The notes beneath the pieces are model-generated. The model ran no database searches, was not told the origin of the DNA, and saw nothing but the letters and a program-made list of their open reading frames with translations. 64,000 nucleotides of DNA from Anaerolineae bacterium (GTDB taxonomy: Bacteria > Chloroflexota > Anaerolineae > Aggregatilineales > JAFGMM01), in assembly GCA_027494055.1 (NCBI GenBank), contig JAOSJO010000024.1, forward strand, positions 62,001 through 126,000, written 5' to 3'. Positions 46,740 through 56,887 of this stretch are shown one piece after another (position 1 is the first letter of the stretch; each line of letters begins with the position of its first letter). The translations under genes and the position numbers were made by a program.

Positions 46740-48068
46740 GTGAACCGCAAGAACGTTTTGTCGCTGCTGTTGAGCGCCGTCGTCGTCCTGAGTATGAGCC
46801 TGCCGCTGGCCGCGCAAGAGGAGGCGGTGACCATCAAGATGGTCTACTGGCCGGGACCCGAAAGCGAAGCCATGGAGCAGGTCGTCGAATACTGGAACAC
46901 GAACATGGCGCCTGAGACCGGCGTCGAGGTGGAGATGGTCCTCTTCTCGCGCGACGTCTTCTGGGAGCGCCAGGACACCATCCTCGCCGCCCAATCGCCT
47001 GAGATCGACCTGGTCTACACCGCCAGCTACATTGTCGGCAAGCAGTCACCCTCGCTGGAGAACCTTGAGGACTACCTGGAAGGCATCGCGGAAGACAGCG
47101 TCTTCATCGGGTCAGCCCAGGACTCGCTCAAAGTCGAGGGCAGTGTCTACGCGCTGCCGCTCGACATCGGCCTGCACTTCATGTACTACCGGATGGACCT
47201 GATCGACGAACTCCTGAGCAACGCGGAGTGGCAGGCGCGCTACACCGAGATCGCCGAGGAGCACCTGGGCGAGGCGCGCGAACCCAAGCCCATCGAGGAG
47301 TGGGACTGGACCGACTACAAGGCGGCCTCGCTCTTCTTCACCCAGTCGTACAACCCCGACTCGCCCACCGAGTACGGCACCGTCATCCAGGCGAAGAACC
47401 TGATCTACAACGTCATGCTGTGGAACGACGTGCTCTGGTCGATGGGCGGGAGTTGGTTCGATGAAGAGGGGAACTTCGACTTCACAACCGACACCTTTGC
47501 CGACGCCGCCATGCTCTACGGCGACCTGATCGCCATGGGCGCGTCGCCCGCCGGCTCGACCACCTACGAATACCCTGAAGCCAACCAGGCGTTCCTCACC
47601 GGGAAGGCGGCTTTCTTCATCCAGTGGTCTGCTGCATTCAACGAGCTGAACTCAGCCGAAACCAGCCCATTTGCGGGCATGGTGGGCATCTCGCGCATGC
47701 CCGGCCCTGAGCCGTCAACGCACGTTCACTGCCTGGGCGTTGGCCTGAGCAAGTACTCGGAGAACAAAGAGGCCGCCGTCGAGTGGCTGACCTTCCTGGC
47801 GACCCAGGAAGCGATGGAGATGTACGCCGCCAACGGCGGCGTGCCGCCGGTCATGGATGTCCTCATGGGGATGGCCGACCAGCGGCCTGAGTTCCCGTTG
47901 ATCGCCGAGCACGCGGACCTGTACGGCTACGTTGAGACCACCGTCGCCGAGACCGTGCCCATCCTGGAGGTGCTCGCCAAGCGGCTCTCCGCGGTGTGGG
48001 CCGGCGAGGTGGACATCGCCGAGGCACAGGGGCAGACACAGGAAGAAGTGGCCGCGCTCTTCGAGTAA
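46740..48068 (+). CDS. Sugar ABC transporter substrate-binding protein
   Basis: A 442-residue family 1 extracellular solute-binding protein. Start GTG 46740 with GGGAGG upstream; signal peptide (LSLLLSAVVVLSMSLPLAAQ), then VTIKMVYWPGPESEAMEQVV. Typical central segments are YALPLDIGLHFMYYRMDLID and AFLTGKAAFFIQWSAAFNEL. No lipobox Cys is seen. The neighbours (NanEK before, two permeases after) suggest an amino sugar or oligosaccharide ligand. The ATPase subunit is not encoded nearby and is probably a shared MsmX-like protein. Confidence 0.85.
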   Translation: MNRKNVLSLLLSAVVVLSMSLPLAAQEEAVTIKMVYWPGPESEAMEQVVEYWNTNMAPETGVEVEMVLFSRDVFWERQDTILAAQSPEIDLVYTASYIVGKQSPSLENLEDYLEGIAEDSVFIGSAQDSLKVEGSVYALPLDIGLHFMYYRMDLIDELLSNAEWQARYTEIAEEHLGEAREPKPIEEWDWTDYKAASLFFTQSYNPDSPTEYGTVIQAKNLIYNVMLWNDVLWSMGGSWFDEEGNFDFTTDTFADAAMLYGDLIAMGASPAGSTTYEYPEANQAFLTGKAAFFIQWSAAFNELNSAETSPFAGMVGISRMPGPEPSTHVHCLGVGLSKYSENKEAAVEWLTFLATQEAMEMYAANGGVPPVMDVLMGMADQRPEFPLIAEHADLYGYVETTVAETVPILEVLAKRLSAVWAGEVDIAEAQGQTQEEVAALFE

Positions 48069-48095
48069 GCGCGCTTTGAGCAAGCGCCGCGTCAA

Positions 48096-48123
48096 GGGCA
48101 GAGGCCCGCGCGGGCCTCTGCCC
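48096..48123. repeat. Perfect 28-base palindrome between binding protein and permease
   Basis: GGGCAGAGGCCCGC (48096-48109) and its exact reverse complement (48110-48123) are contiguous, giving a very stable hairpin. In ABC operons such hairpins commonly keep the binding-protein mRNA more abundant than the permease mRNA. The second ABC operon has one in the same place (51423). Confidence 0.8.
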
Positions 48124-48151
48124 CCCTACATATCGCGCACGGAGCCTGTCG

Positions 48152-49031
48152 TTGATTGCAGACTTCATCGAGCGGAAAATTAAGTACATCCTGATCCTGC
48201 CGCTGGTGCTGCTGGTTCTGGGGCTGGCGCTGTTCCCGTCCGTATACGGGTACTATCTCAGCGTCAATGATGTCAACCTGAGCAACTTCCAGGTCAAGAC
48301 GTTCAACGGCCTGGAGAACTTCCTTGCCACCCTGGGCGACACGGACTTCAGGCGGGCGCTCGGTTTCAGCGCGCTCTTTGCGGTGTGCACGACCGTGCCG
48401 GAGGTCGTGCTGGGGCTGGGCATCGCGCTGTGGTTCAACCGCCGCGCGCTGCCGGGGAAGGGCGCGTTGATCAGCCTGATGCTGCTGCCCATCATGGTCT
48501 CCCCCGCTCTGTTGGGGATCATGTTCCGCCTCATGCTGAATGAATTCGTCGGGGTCCTGGCCTATTACCTCAAAGTCGTGGGCCTGCCGGGCGCGGAGCT
48601 GCTCAGCCCACAGTACGTCTTCTGGACGCTGGTCGCAATCGATGTCGTGCAGTGGACGCCGTTCACGTTCCTGATCCTGTACTCGGCGCTGCAGACGGTG
48701 TCGAAGGAACTCTACGAGGCGGCCTCGGTGGACGGCGCGAACCCGATCCAGTTGTTCCGCTACATCACCGTGCCCACGATTGCGCCCTTCATCGCCATCA
48801 CCGCGTTCCTGCGCGTGATCGACTCGTTCAAGGTCTTCGACATGATCTACGTGTTGACCGGCGGTGGGCCAGGCACGATCACGACCAGCATCAGCATCTA
48901 CATCTACCGGATGGCGTTCAACACCGGCGACCTGGGGCGGGCGTCGGCGGCGTCGATACTCCTGCTCCTCCCTGCTGTCGGCGCCGCTCGCCTTCGCGCT
49001 GCGGCGCATCGTGCGAAGGGACGCGGTGTGA
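48152..49031 (+). CDS. Sugar ABC transporter permease, MalF-like (one frameshift)
   Basis: Starts with TTG 48152 (IADFIERKIKYILILPLVLL), with GGAG upstream. Six hydrophobic helices and the EAA coupling motif YEAASVDGANPIQLFRYITV. Near 48975 one or two surplus bases in a CT-rich stretch shift the frame; the restored end is LSAPLAFALRRIVRRDAV with a TGA at 49031, two bases before the next gene. About 293 residues. As it stands the frame falsely fuses into the following permease. Confidence 0.83.
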
Positions 49032-49033
49032 CG

Positions 49034-49873
49034 ATGGGCAAGGACAGGCTCAGGCGCTTTGTGGATGCGGCGGTGTGGTATCTCGTCGCGCTGCTGATTC
49101 TGCTTGTCTTCGCGTTCCCGCTCGTCAACACGTTCTTCACCAGCCTGAAGAGCAACCTGGACATCATCGCCACGCCGCCCACGTGGGCCTTTACGCCGGT
49201 CACGACGCATTACGAGAACGTGCTGTACGCCGCCGGCTATGACTTCGCCGCGTTCTTCCGCAACAGCGCGTTCGTCGCGCTCGGCGCAAGCACGCTGGTT
49301 GTCCTGGCGTGCCTGCCCGCCGCCTACAGCATCGTGCGGTTCCGCACCGGCGGCCAGCAGCTTTTCGCCTTCATCATCAGCCTGCGCCTGCTGCCGCCCG
49401 TCATCTTCACCGTGCCCATGTTCATCCTGTTTCAGGCGCTCGGCATGCTGGATTCGGTGCGCGGCCTGGCGCTGGTCAACACGCTGTTCAACACGCCGCT
49501 CGCTCTCCTCCTCTTCGTCGGTTTCATCCAGGACCTGCCCAAGGAAATCGAGGAGGCGGCGATGATCGACGGCGCGTCTACGTGGGGCGTCATGCGCTAT
49601 GTCGTCCTGCCGCTGCTGCTGCCGGGGATCGCCGTCGTCATGGTGATGACGTTCCTCTGGTCGTGGAACGAGTTCCTTTTCTCGCTGGTGCTGACGTTCA
49701 ACCAGGCGACGACCGTGACGGTGGGCGCTTCCCTCTTCGTCACCGCGTGGGGCGTGCGCTGGGGCGATATTGCCGCTGCGATCACGCTGTCGCTCATCCC
49801 GACGCTGGTGTTCACGTTCTTCGTGCAGCGCTATCTCGTGTCCGGCCTGACCCTGGGCGCGATAAAGTCATGA
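49034..49873 (+). CDS. Sugar ABC transporter permease, MalG-like
   Basis: A 279-residue inner-membrane subunit (MGKDRLRRFVDAAVWYLVAL) with six helices, a FFTSLKSNLDIIATPPTWAF loop and the EAA motif EEAAMIDGASTWGVMRYVVL. It ends YLVSGLTLGAIKS, typical for MalG-type proteins. Partner of the preceding permease. Confidence 0.88.
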   Translation: MGKDRLRRFVDAAVWYLVALLILLVFAFPLVNTFFTSLKSNLDIIATPPTWAFTPVTTHYENVLYAAGYDFAAFFRNSAFVALGASTLVVLACLPAAYSIVRFRTGGQQLFAFIISLRLLPPVIFTVPMFILFQALGMLDSVRGLALVNTLFNTPLALLLFVGFIQDLPKEIEEAAMIDGASTWGVMRYVVLPLLLPGIAVVMVMTFLWSWNEFLFSLVLTFNQATTVTVGASLFVTAWGVRWGDIAAAITLSLIPTLVFTFFVQRYLVSGLTLGAIKS

Positions 49874-49889
49874 AAACGCCCGGCGCCTA

Positions 49890-49919
49890 TTGACAAACTG
49901 ATAAGTATTTTCATATAAT
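49890..49919 (+). promoter_or_regulatory. Strong promoter of the disaccharide operon
   Basis: Perfect TTGACA (49890-49895) and perfect TATAAT (49914-49919) with 18 bases between, in AT-rich sequence 200 bases upstream of the second binding-protein gene. Confidence 0.85.
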
Positions 49920-49960
49920 AAGGCTGACAGACACCCAAAACGCGGGTGGTTTTCTTTGCC

Positions 49961-49986
49961 GGGTTATTTAAACGTTTCAATAACCC
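49961..49986. promoter_or_regulatory. LacI-type operator inside a 26-bp palindrome
   Basis: The left half GGGTTATTTAAAC and the reverse complement of the right half, GGGTTATTGAAAC, differ at one of 13 positions. The centre, TTTAAACGTTTCAA, has the AAACGTTT core with central CG typical of LacI-family operators. It sits about 40 bases downstream of the -10 box, so a bound repressor would block elongation. The LacI-family gene at 55817 is the obvious candidate regulator. Confidence 0.8.
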
Positions 49987-50119
49987 CTTAACATCCGCCT
50001 TCCACCGGCAATAGCCGATCGGCGTGTTATAGGAAAGGAGTGGCTTCGGAACCGAGTACCTGTCCGCAAACCTGCGCGTTTTCTGTCTGACCTTCCAAGC
50101 TGCATGAGGAGGCTGAAAA

Positions 50120-51404
50120 ATGAGAAAGACGGTTTCGCTCTTGCTGACCCCTCTCGCTGGCGCTGCTCAGCGCGCTGCCCGCCCTGGCGCAAGAAACCAT
50201 GGCGGAAGCGCCCGAAGTCGATTGGAGCGCCCTCGAAGTTGAGGTTGGCGCAACGCTCACGGTTTCAGGCTGGGGCGACCAGACCGAACAGCAGGTCGTC
50301 CTGGACTCGATTGCCCGCTTCAACGAAGTCTTCCCGATGTCACGGTAACCTTCGAACCGATCCCGAATGACTTCCAGACCATCATGAAGGCCAACATGGC
50401 CGGCGGCACGGCGGCTGACGTGTTCTACGTGGACGCCGACCTGATGACCTCCTTCGGGCGGAACGGGCAGTTGCTTCCCCTCGATGAGTACATGGAGGCG
50501 GTGGGCCTGACGCGCGACGCCTACGTCCCGGCGCTGATCGAGATGTTCACCTTCGAGGACGTCACCTACGGCCTGCCCAAGGACATGGGTTCGCTGGGCC
50601 TCGTGTACATCACGCGCTTCTTCGACGACGCTGGCATCGACTATCCCACCGCCGAGTGGACGTGGGACGACCTGATGGCCGCCGCTGAGGAAATCTACGA
50701 CGCGACCGGCATTCACGGCATCTGCGTGCTGCCCGATGTCGGGCGCTGGCCGGCGGCGGTGTACCAGACCGGCGGCGAGATCATGAACGAGGACATGACC
50801 GAGGCTGTGTTCAACAGCCCCGAAGCGGTGGAGGCCCTGGAGTTCTGGTACGGCATGTACGACGCCGGGTATGGCGCGTGGCCGACCGACATCGGCGTGG
50901 GCTGGTGCGGTGAGGCCATTGGCCGCGAGCTGACCGCGATGGCCTGGGAAGGCGGCTGGATGATCAACTACATGAACCTCGACTTCCCGGACGTGGAGTA
51001 CGCGATTGTGCCGCTGCCGTCCGGCCCCGCCGGCGAGGGCAACCTGCTCTTCACCAACGCCTGGGGCGCGAAGGCCAACACGCGATATCCCGTTGCTGCC
51101 GCCGCGCTGGCGATGTTCCTTGCCGGGCCGGAGAACCAGGAGGCCATCCTCCAGACCGGGTTTGCGCTGCCTACGCTGCTGCACCTGCTTGACCATCCGT
51201 GGTTCGAGGATCACCCCCGACGAGGCGGCCATCGCGCATGGCGCGACTATCGGCGAGGTGTTCTGGTACGGGCCGGAGCACGGCGACATCATCAACCGCA
51301 TGGGCAACGCCCTGAATGCGGTCTTCCTCGGTGAGAAGGACGCGCAGACGGCGCTCGACGACGCTGTTGAAGAGATCAACACCGAGATACTCGGCGCTGA
51401 GTAG
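50120..51404 (+). CDS. Sugar ABC transporter substrate-binding protein (three frameshifts)
   Basis: ATG 50120 after AGGAGG (MRKTVSLLLT). A surplus C near 50155, one missing base near 50337 and a surplus base near 51216 break the frame. When repaired it gives a signal peptide ending LPALAQ, then TLTVSGWGDQTEQQVVLDSI, NMAGGTAADVFYVDADLMTS, FTFEDVTYGLPKDMGSLGLV, GGWMINYMNLDFPDVEYAIV and DDAVEEINTEILGAE. About 427 residues, family 1 solute-binding protein. Operon context suggests an alpha-glucobiose as ligand. Confidence 0.82.
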
Positions 51405-51422
51405 CGCCGCGCCTCAGATCGT

Positions 51423-51451
51423 GGAGTCCGGCCGGCGCATGGCCGGACTCC
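51423..51451. repeat. 11-bp perfect hairpin between binding protein and permease
   Basis: GGAGTCCGGCC (51423-51433) and GGCCGGACTCC (51441-51451) with a 7-base loop and no T-run. Same position as the hairpin at 48096 in the first ABC operon, so probably mRNA stabilisation or partial termination. Confidence 0.75.
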
Positions 51452-51577
51452 CTGCATCACGTGTTTGCGCGCTTATCGGGAGATGGACTCACCCAGGGCG
51501 GACCGCATACGGCGCGGCGCCCATACTGTGAAGGGTGCGGGTGAGGCCTCCCGGCCTTTTGACACGAGGGGGAATGC

Positions 51578-53805
51578 ATGGCCCGTGAAACGAACGTTAC
51601 CCCTGCATCGACCCCATCCCCGACACCGGCCACGGCGCAGACGAACCTGTGGGTGACTGCCGCGCTGATATGGCATGGCGTGTTGGGCGTTGGGCTGCTG
51701 ATCTTCGGCGTGCTGACGTTGTTCGGCGTCATGGACGTGTTCGGCGTGATCCAGTTGCCGCAGTATGGCAGTTTTCTCATTCAGTTCGTGGTGTTCCTGG
51801 TCACTGCCGCGCTCGGCGGGGTGCAGTTGGTCAACCTGCGCGGGCTGCAGGCGCACTGGTCGCGCGCCCGCATGGTGTCGGTGGGGATCAATTTCGCCGG
51901 CTTTGTCCTCCTGCTGTTCATCACTTTCCGGCAGCTCACATGCACCAACGTCTGCGCGGCGGATATGTTCCCCTTTGCGCCCGACCGGATGGCGCTCTGG
52001 GTGCCTTTCTTCATCATCACGGTCGCTTTCGGGGGTGATGACCTACGGCATGTGGCGTCGGGATGTCGCCGAGCTGTACGGCGAAACCGAGAAGCAGCGG
52101 GAGGCGCTCAACGCCTACGTGTACATCTCGCCTTACCTGCTGACCGCCAGCATCTTCACGCTGGGCCTGCTCATCTACGCCTTCAGCCTGAGCTTCACCG
52201 ACTATGGCGACCGGAACCTCTACGCCGGCCAGCCTGCCGACTTCGTGGGGACGGCCAACTACAGCAAGGCGCTGACCGACCTCGGAGTTCCTGACGGCGA
52301 TCTCGAACGTGATCTGGTATGCGTTCATCGTGGTTGTCTTCCAGACCATCATCTCCCTGGCGCTGGCGCTGATGATGAACGCGCGTTTTGCCGGCCGGCG
52401 CTGGTTCCGGACGCTCTTCTACGCGCCCAGCGTCACGTCGTCGGTGGTGATCTCGCTCATCTTCCTGTGGCTGTTCAACGGGCGCGGCATCGTCAACTAT
52501 ATCATGTACGAGGTCCTCGACCTCACCGAGCCGCTCGGCAACCTGGGCCTGCGCACGCCGAACACGAACTGGCTCAACACCGCCGACCGCCTGGGCGACC
52601 TCACTTACCTCAAGCCCTTCTTTGACAACTCCTGGTACTTCTTGCTCGGCATTCCCCTGCTGATCGTGATCGTCATGGCGCTGGTGCGGGGTTCGCTCTG
52701 GCTGCGCGACCGCGCGCTCAACGGGCGGGCGGTGCTGGCCTCTGGATTGGCGGCCCTGGCGACGCTGGTGGTGCTGGTGGTTGTGCTGGGCGTGCTGGCG
52801 GGGGCGACTGGAGCGGCCTCCGGAGAGGCCGCCGCGAGCGCCGCACCCATTCAGGGCAGCGTGGTCATCGCGACGCTGCTCGTGTCGCTCGGCTTTGGGG
52901 TGGCCGGCGGGTTGGTGATCAACTTCCTGGAGCTGGAGCTGGACCGCCCCACGGCCACGCGCAGCGCGGCGCTCGGCGTCATAGCGGCGGTGCTGATCGC
53001 GCTACCGGTCGCATGCCTGGTCGGCCTGGCCGCTGCGCCGGAGGCCTTCGCGCTCACCGGCGCGGTGCAGGTGACGGCCTACACGCTGATGGTCGTGCCG
53101 CTCATCGTGGGGCCGTTGACGGCGGCGTTCACCGCCGACGTGTCGCACCGGCTGTTCATGGCGGACGTGCGCTCGGCGGAGATGAAACCGCAACCCGGCG
53201 GCAACATGGCCCGCCGCCTCGACCGCTGGGTGTCGTGGATGGGGACCGGCCTGCTGACCGTGCTCGCCATCTGGTGCGTGGTGATGGTGCTGGCCGCGGC
53301 GGCGACGACGGGCCTCGGAGGGCCGAAGGAACTCGGCGACCAGCAGTTCGGCGCGCTGCTGCTGCGCGGGCCGAGCGTCGCCTTCCTGATCATCATGGTG
53401 CTCAACATCTTCACGACCTCGCCCACCTTCATGATCATGTTCCTGGCGGCGCTGCAGGACGTGCCCGGACAGCTCTACGAGGCGGCACAGATCGACGGCG
53501 CGAACCGGTGGCAGCAGTTCTGGCAGATCACCCTGCCGGTGGTGCGCCCGGTGATGCTGTTGATCGTGGTGCTGGGCACCATCGGCACCTTCCAGATTTT
53601 CGACCAGGTGCACGTGATGACGGCTGGCGGCCCGCTCAACACCACGCTGACGCCGGTCTACCTGATCTACACCAAGGCCATCGGCGACCAGCGTTCGATG
53701 CAGATGGGCTACGCCGCCGCGATGGCCTTCATCCTGGGCGCCATCATCTTTGTGATTACGTACATCCAGCGTAATTACATCGAAAAAGGCACCGAGCAGT
53801 ACTGA
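51578..53805 (+). CDS. Oversized MalF-like sugar ABC transporter permease (two frameshifts)
   Basis: About 742 residues, against ~300 for most family members. The N-terminal ~150 residues carry about four extra helices (LIWHGVLGVGLLIFGVLTLF, FLIQFVVFLVTAALGGVQLV). The canonical start ISPYLLTASIFTLGLLIYAF follows, and a helix-rich insertion of roughly 250 residues (LASGLAALATLVVLVVVLGV, VVIATLLVSLGFGVAGGLVI) splits the permease. The EAA motif YEAAQIDGANRWQQFWQITL lies near the end. Frame changes occur near 52030 and 52290. Role of the insertion unknown. Confidence 0.78.
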
Positions 53806-53815
53806 GGAGAGCGAG

Positions 53816-54965
53816 ATGACTGCACAGACACGCTATGCGGACCATGTGGAAGAAGCGCTCGCTCTCGAACAGCAGGCCAGGGTGCGCCGCTGGCTCGGGT
53901 TGACGCTGCGCTACACGATCCTCGTCATCGTCTCCCTCATCTTCATCATGCCATTCGTGCTGGCGTTCTTCGGCGGCTTCAAGACCAACCGCGAGGTGCT
54001 TGGCTACCCGCCAACTCTCGTGCCGGAGTCCTGGTCTGACCCGGCGAACTGGCAGATGTTCATCACCGGGGCGGTACCGGAGGGCGCGGATCACCTGGCC
54101 GCGCAGGTCGCTACGTGCGAGGAGCTGAACGCGCTCCTGGCGGAAGCCGGCCTGGAATCCGACACCATCCAGGCGCGGCAGTTCGCGCGCGACAACGACC
54201 TGCCGAACCCGCTCGACTGTCCGGTGGGCGCGCGCGCCGTCGCGGCGCTGAACCTGGGCCTGCTCAACTGGGTACGCGTGTTCCAGGCTCGGCGGCGAAA
54301 CCTGCGCCTCGCGCGGGTTCCTGGGGCCGTACTGCTTTCCGTACTGGCTGTTCAACAGCGTGGTGCTTGCGATCATCCGCGTGGTCACGCGGACGTTCCT
54401 CGCAGCGATGGCCGGCTACGCCTTCGCGCGCATGAACTTCCCGTACAAGAATCTGCTCTTCGCGTTCATGCTCGGAACCATGATGATCCCCGGCGCGGTG
54501 ACGCTGATACCGGGCTTCGTGCTCATGACTCAGATCGGGTGGGTCAGCACGTACTGGGCGCTGGCCGTGCCCGGCATCGTTGAGGCGTTCGGCATCTTCT
54601 TGATGACGCAGTTCCTCAAGTCGGTGCCTGTCGATCTCGAAGAGGCCGCCCGCATCGACGGCGCGAGCCAGTTCCAGACTGTGTGGACGGTCATCATGCC
54701 GCTGGCGCGCCCGGCGCTGATCACGCTGGCGATTCTGGCTTTCCAGTCGTCGTGGAACGAATACATGGGGCCGCTGCTCTACCTGACCGGGGCGCCGAAT
54801 TTCACGCTGCCGGTGGGCCTGCGCTTCTTCCAGTCGCAGTTCCGCGCCGACTGGAACTTCACGCTGATCGGCAGCATGTTCAACGCCATCCCGGTGCTCA
54901 TCATCTTCTTCATCTTCAACCGCTACTTCATCGAGGGTGTGAGCTACTCCGGGATCAAGGGCTGA
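53816..54965 (+). CDS. MalG-like sugar ABC transporter permease with enlarged loop (one frameshift)
   Basis: Starts MTAQTRYADHVEEALALEQQ, then helix YTILVIVSLIFIMPFVLAFF and FKTNREVLGYPP. An extracytoplasmic loop of about 100 residues follows with cysteines (VATCEELNALL, NPLDCPVGA, GGETCASRGFLGPYC), larger than usual. The frame shifts near 54286 and continues as FNSVVLAIIRVVTRTFLAAM with the EAA motif LEEAARIDGASQFQTVWTVI. About 382 residues. Partner of the oversized permease, 10 bases upstream. Confidence 0.8.
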
Positions 54966-54968
54966 GGT

Positions 54969-55628
54969 ATGGCGCACGTGGTGCAGCGCACAATCGCGGC
55001 GTGGTGGCGCGAGCTGATCCCGCTGGCGCTCCTGAACGCGGCGTGGCTGGTCACGCTCGCGCCGGCGGCGTTGCTCGTGCTCGCCGATGCGCTGGTGCTC
55101 GCGTTGATCGTGGTCGCTTTCACGGTTTCGCCGGCTACGGCGGCGTTCTACGTCGTGGCCGGCGATGTCGCTGAGGGTGATTCGGCCGGCTGGCGCGCGT
55201 TCTGGCAGGCGGCGCGCCGCCACTTCTGGCCGGCGGTGCGCTGGGGTCTGCTCCAGGCGGTGGTGTACTTCGTTGGCGCGTTCAACCTGACGTACTATGG
55301 CGCGAACACGGGCCTCCTCTGGGATACGCTCCGCGTCGCGTGGGTGCTCGTGCTGGCCGCCTGGACGGTGGTCCAGATGCTCTACTGGCCGCTGCTGCTG
55401 GAGGCGGAAAACCAGGGCATCGTCAACACGCTGCGCAACGCCCTGGTGATGCTGGCGCTCAACCCGGCGTTTGTGCTGGCCGTGGCCCTGCTCACGGTGG
55501 TGATCGTGGTGGTGAGCGTGGTCACCGGCGTGCTTGTCGGGCTGGTGATGATGCCGCTCGTCACGCTGCTGGGGACGTTCGCCGTCCGCGACCGCCTGCA
55601 GGTGTTTCGCAGCCGCGCCTCCAAGTAG
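54969..55628 (+). CDS. DUF624 (YesL-like) membrane protein
   Basis: A 219-residue membrane protein with about five helices (LIPLALLNAAWLVTLAPAAL, VLALIVVAFTVSPATAAFYV, ALVMLALNPAFVLAVALLTV) and the family feature FWQAARRHFWPAVRWGLLQA. DUF624 proteins are regularly encoded beside carbohydrate ABC transporters; their function is not known. It begins three bases after the permease stop. Confidence 0.8.
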   Translation: MAHVVQRTIAAWWRELIPLALLNAAWLVTLAPAALLVLADALVLALIVVAFTVSPATAAFYVVAGDVAEGDSAGWRAFWQAARRHFWPAVRWGLLQAVVYFVGAFNLTYYGANTGLLWDTLRVAWVLVLAAWTVVQMLYWPLLLEAENQGIVNTLRNALVMLALNPAFVLAVALLTVVIVVVSVVTGVLVGLVMMPLVTLLGTFAVRDRLQVFRSRASK

Positions 55629-55652
55629 GGGCAAGGCATGTCTTGCCCCTAC
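55625..55652. repeat. Hairpin overlapping the DUF624 stop codon
   Basis: GTAGGGGCAAG (55625-55635) pairs perfectly with CTTGCCCCTAC (55642-55652). The TAG stop is inside the left arm. There is no T-run. It resembles dispersed GGGGCAAGGCATG-type palindromes and may mark the operon end. Confidence 0.65.
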
Positions 55653-55816
55653 GCAAAGAACCTTGCATATGTTGATTGGCGCCTGGAGTTTCGTTGACGC
55701 CCCGTGCGCCAGTGTCGCGCGCCGGTCGCGGGCGATATACTATGCGGTTGCGCCGCCGTTTGGCGCGATCGCTTTGACGTGGCATGGATGAGACAGGCTG
55801 ACAGGTGTGAGGGGGC

Positions 55817-56863
55817 GTGGTGGCGACCATCAAAGATGTCGCAGAGCGTGCCGGCGTTTCGATTGCGACCGTCTCTTATGTGCTCAACAACAGCGCGCCG
55901 ATCAGCGAGGAGACGCGCCAGCGGGTCTTGAAGGCGGTCCGCGAGCTTGACTACCACCCCAGCATCCGGGGGCGCAACCTCCAGGCGGGCGAAAGCCGCA
56001 TCATCGGCTACCAGTGGTACGTGATGCCCACCGGCGAGATCAACCCGCTCATGGACCGCTTCCTGTACGGGGTCACGTCGGCGGCGGACGCGCACGGCTA
56101 TCACGTGATTTTGTTCAACGTCAGGCCGGGGGACGTCACCCGTGCGTATGAGGACCTGATCCGCTCCGGGCGCGTGGACGGCTTCGTGCTGGCGAACACG
56201 GATCACGAGGACGAGCGCGTGCGCTACCTGATCGACGCCGGCTTCCCGTTTGTCTCGTTCGGGCGCGCGCACCCCGATTGGGATTTCGCCTGGGTGGACG
56301 TGGACGGCGAAGCGGGCATCCGCCAGGTGATGGCGCACCTGCTCGACAACGGGCACCGCCGGATCGCCGCGCTCGGCTGGCCGGTGCGCTCGCTTGCGGG
56401 CGACAGCCGTATGCAGGGCTACTTCGGGATGATGCGGGAGGCCGGCCTGGAGGTGCTGCCGGCATGGGTCGTTCGGGGGATTGACCAGGTCAAGACCGGC
56501 TACCACGCGGCGGCGGGCTGGACGGCGCTCCCGCGCGCGCAGCGGCCCAGCGCCATCGTCGCCATGAGCGACAACCTGGCGACCGGCGTGCTCAACTATT
56601 GCAGCGCGAGCGGGATTCAGGTCGGGCGGGAGCTGGCGGTGGTCGGCTTCGACGACGTGCCGCAGGCCGAGTACTTCTCCCCGCCCCTAAGCTCGGTGCG
56701 CCAGCCCGTCGGCGAGATTGGCGCGGTTATCTTCGACATGCTGCTGGCGCAGTTGAGCGGCGCGGGAGGCCCGGGGCGCGAGCCGTGCGCGCGGTATCAG
56801 CGCCTGTTGCAGCCCAGGTTGGTGGTGCGCGCCTCCAGCGACTTCATGCATCGGGATCACTGA
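55817..56863 (+). CDS. LacI-family transcription regulator
   Basis: A 348-residue repressor. The helix-turn-helix and hinge (residues 1-60) read TIKDVAERAGVSIATVSYVL, NNSAPISEETRQRVLKAVRE and YHPSIRGRNLQAGESRIIGY. A periplasmic-binding-like effector domain follows, ending with PSAIVAMSDNLATGVLNYCS and ELAVVGFDDVPQAEYFSPPL. Start is one of two consecutive GTG codons (55817 or 55820). Likely binds the operator at 49961 and senses the imported disaccharide or its product. Confidence 0.88.
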   Translation: MVATIKDVAERAGVSIATVSYVLNNSAPISEETRQRVLKAVRELDYHPSIRGRNLQAGESRIIGYQWYVMPTGEINPLMDRFLYGVTSAADAHGYHVILFNVRPGDVTRAYEDLIRSGRVDGFVLANTDHEDERVRYLIDAGFPFVSFGRAHPDWDFAWVDVDGEAGIRQVMAHLLDNGHRRIAALGWPVRSLAGDSRMQGYFGMMREAGLEVLPAWVVRGIDQVKTGYHAAAGWTALPRAQRPSAIVAMSDNLATGVLNYCSASGIQVGRELAVVGFDDVPQAEYFSPPLSSVRQPVGEIGAVIFDMLLAQLSGAGGPGREPCARYQRLLQPRLVVRASSDFMHRDH

Positions 56864-56887
56864 CCACATGACACTTGAGGGGTGTGT

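Noticed and set aside
48152..49873. Single 573-residue double permease
   Set aside because: A small frame shift near 48975 gives a normal permease end and a second start at 49034; the fused reading lacks homology at the junction.
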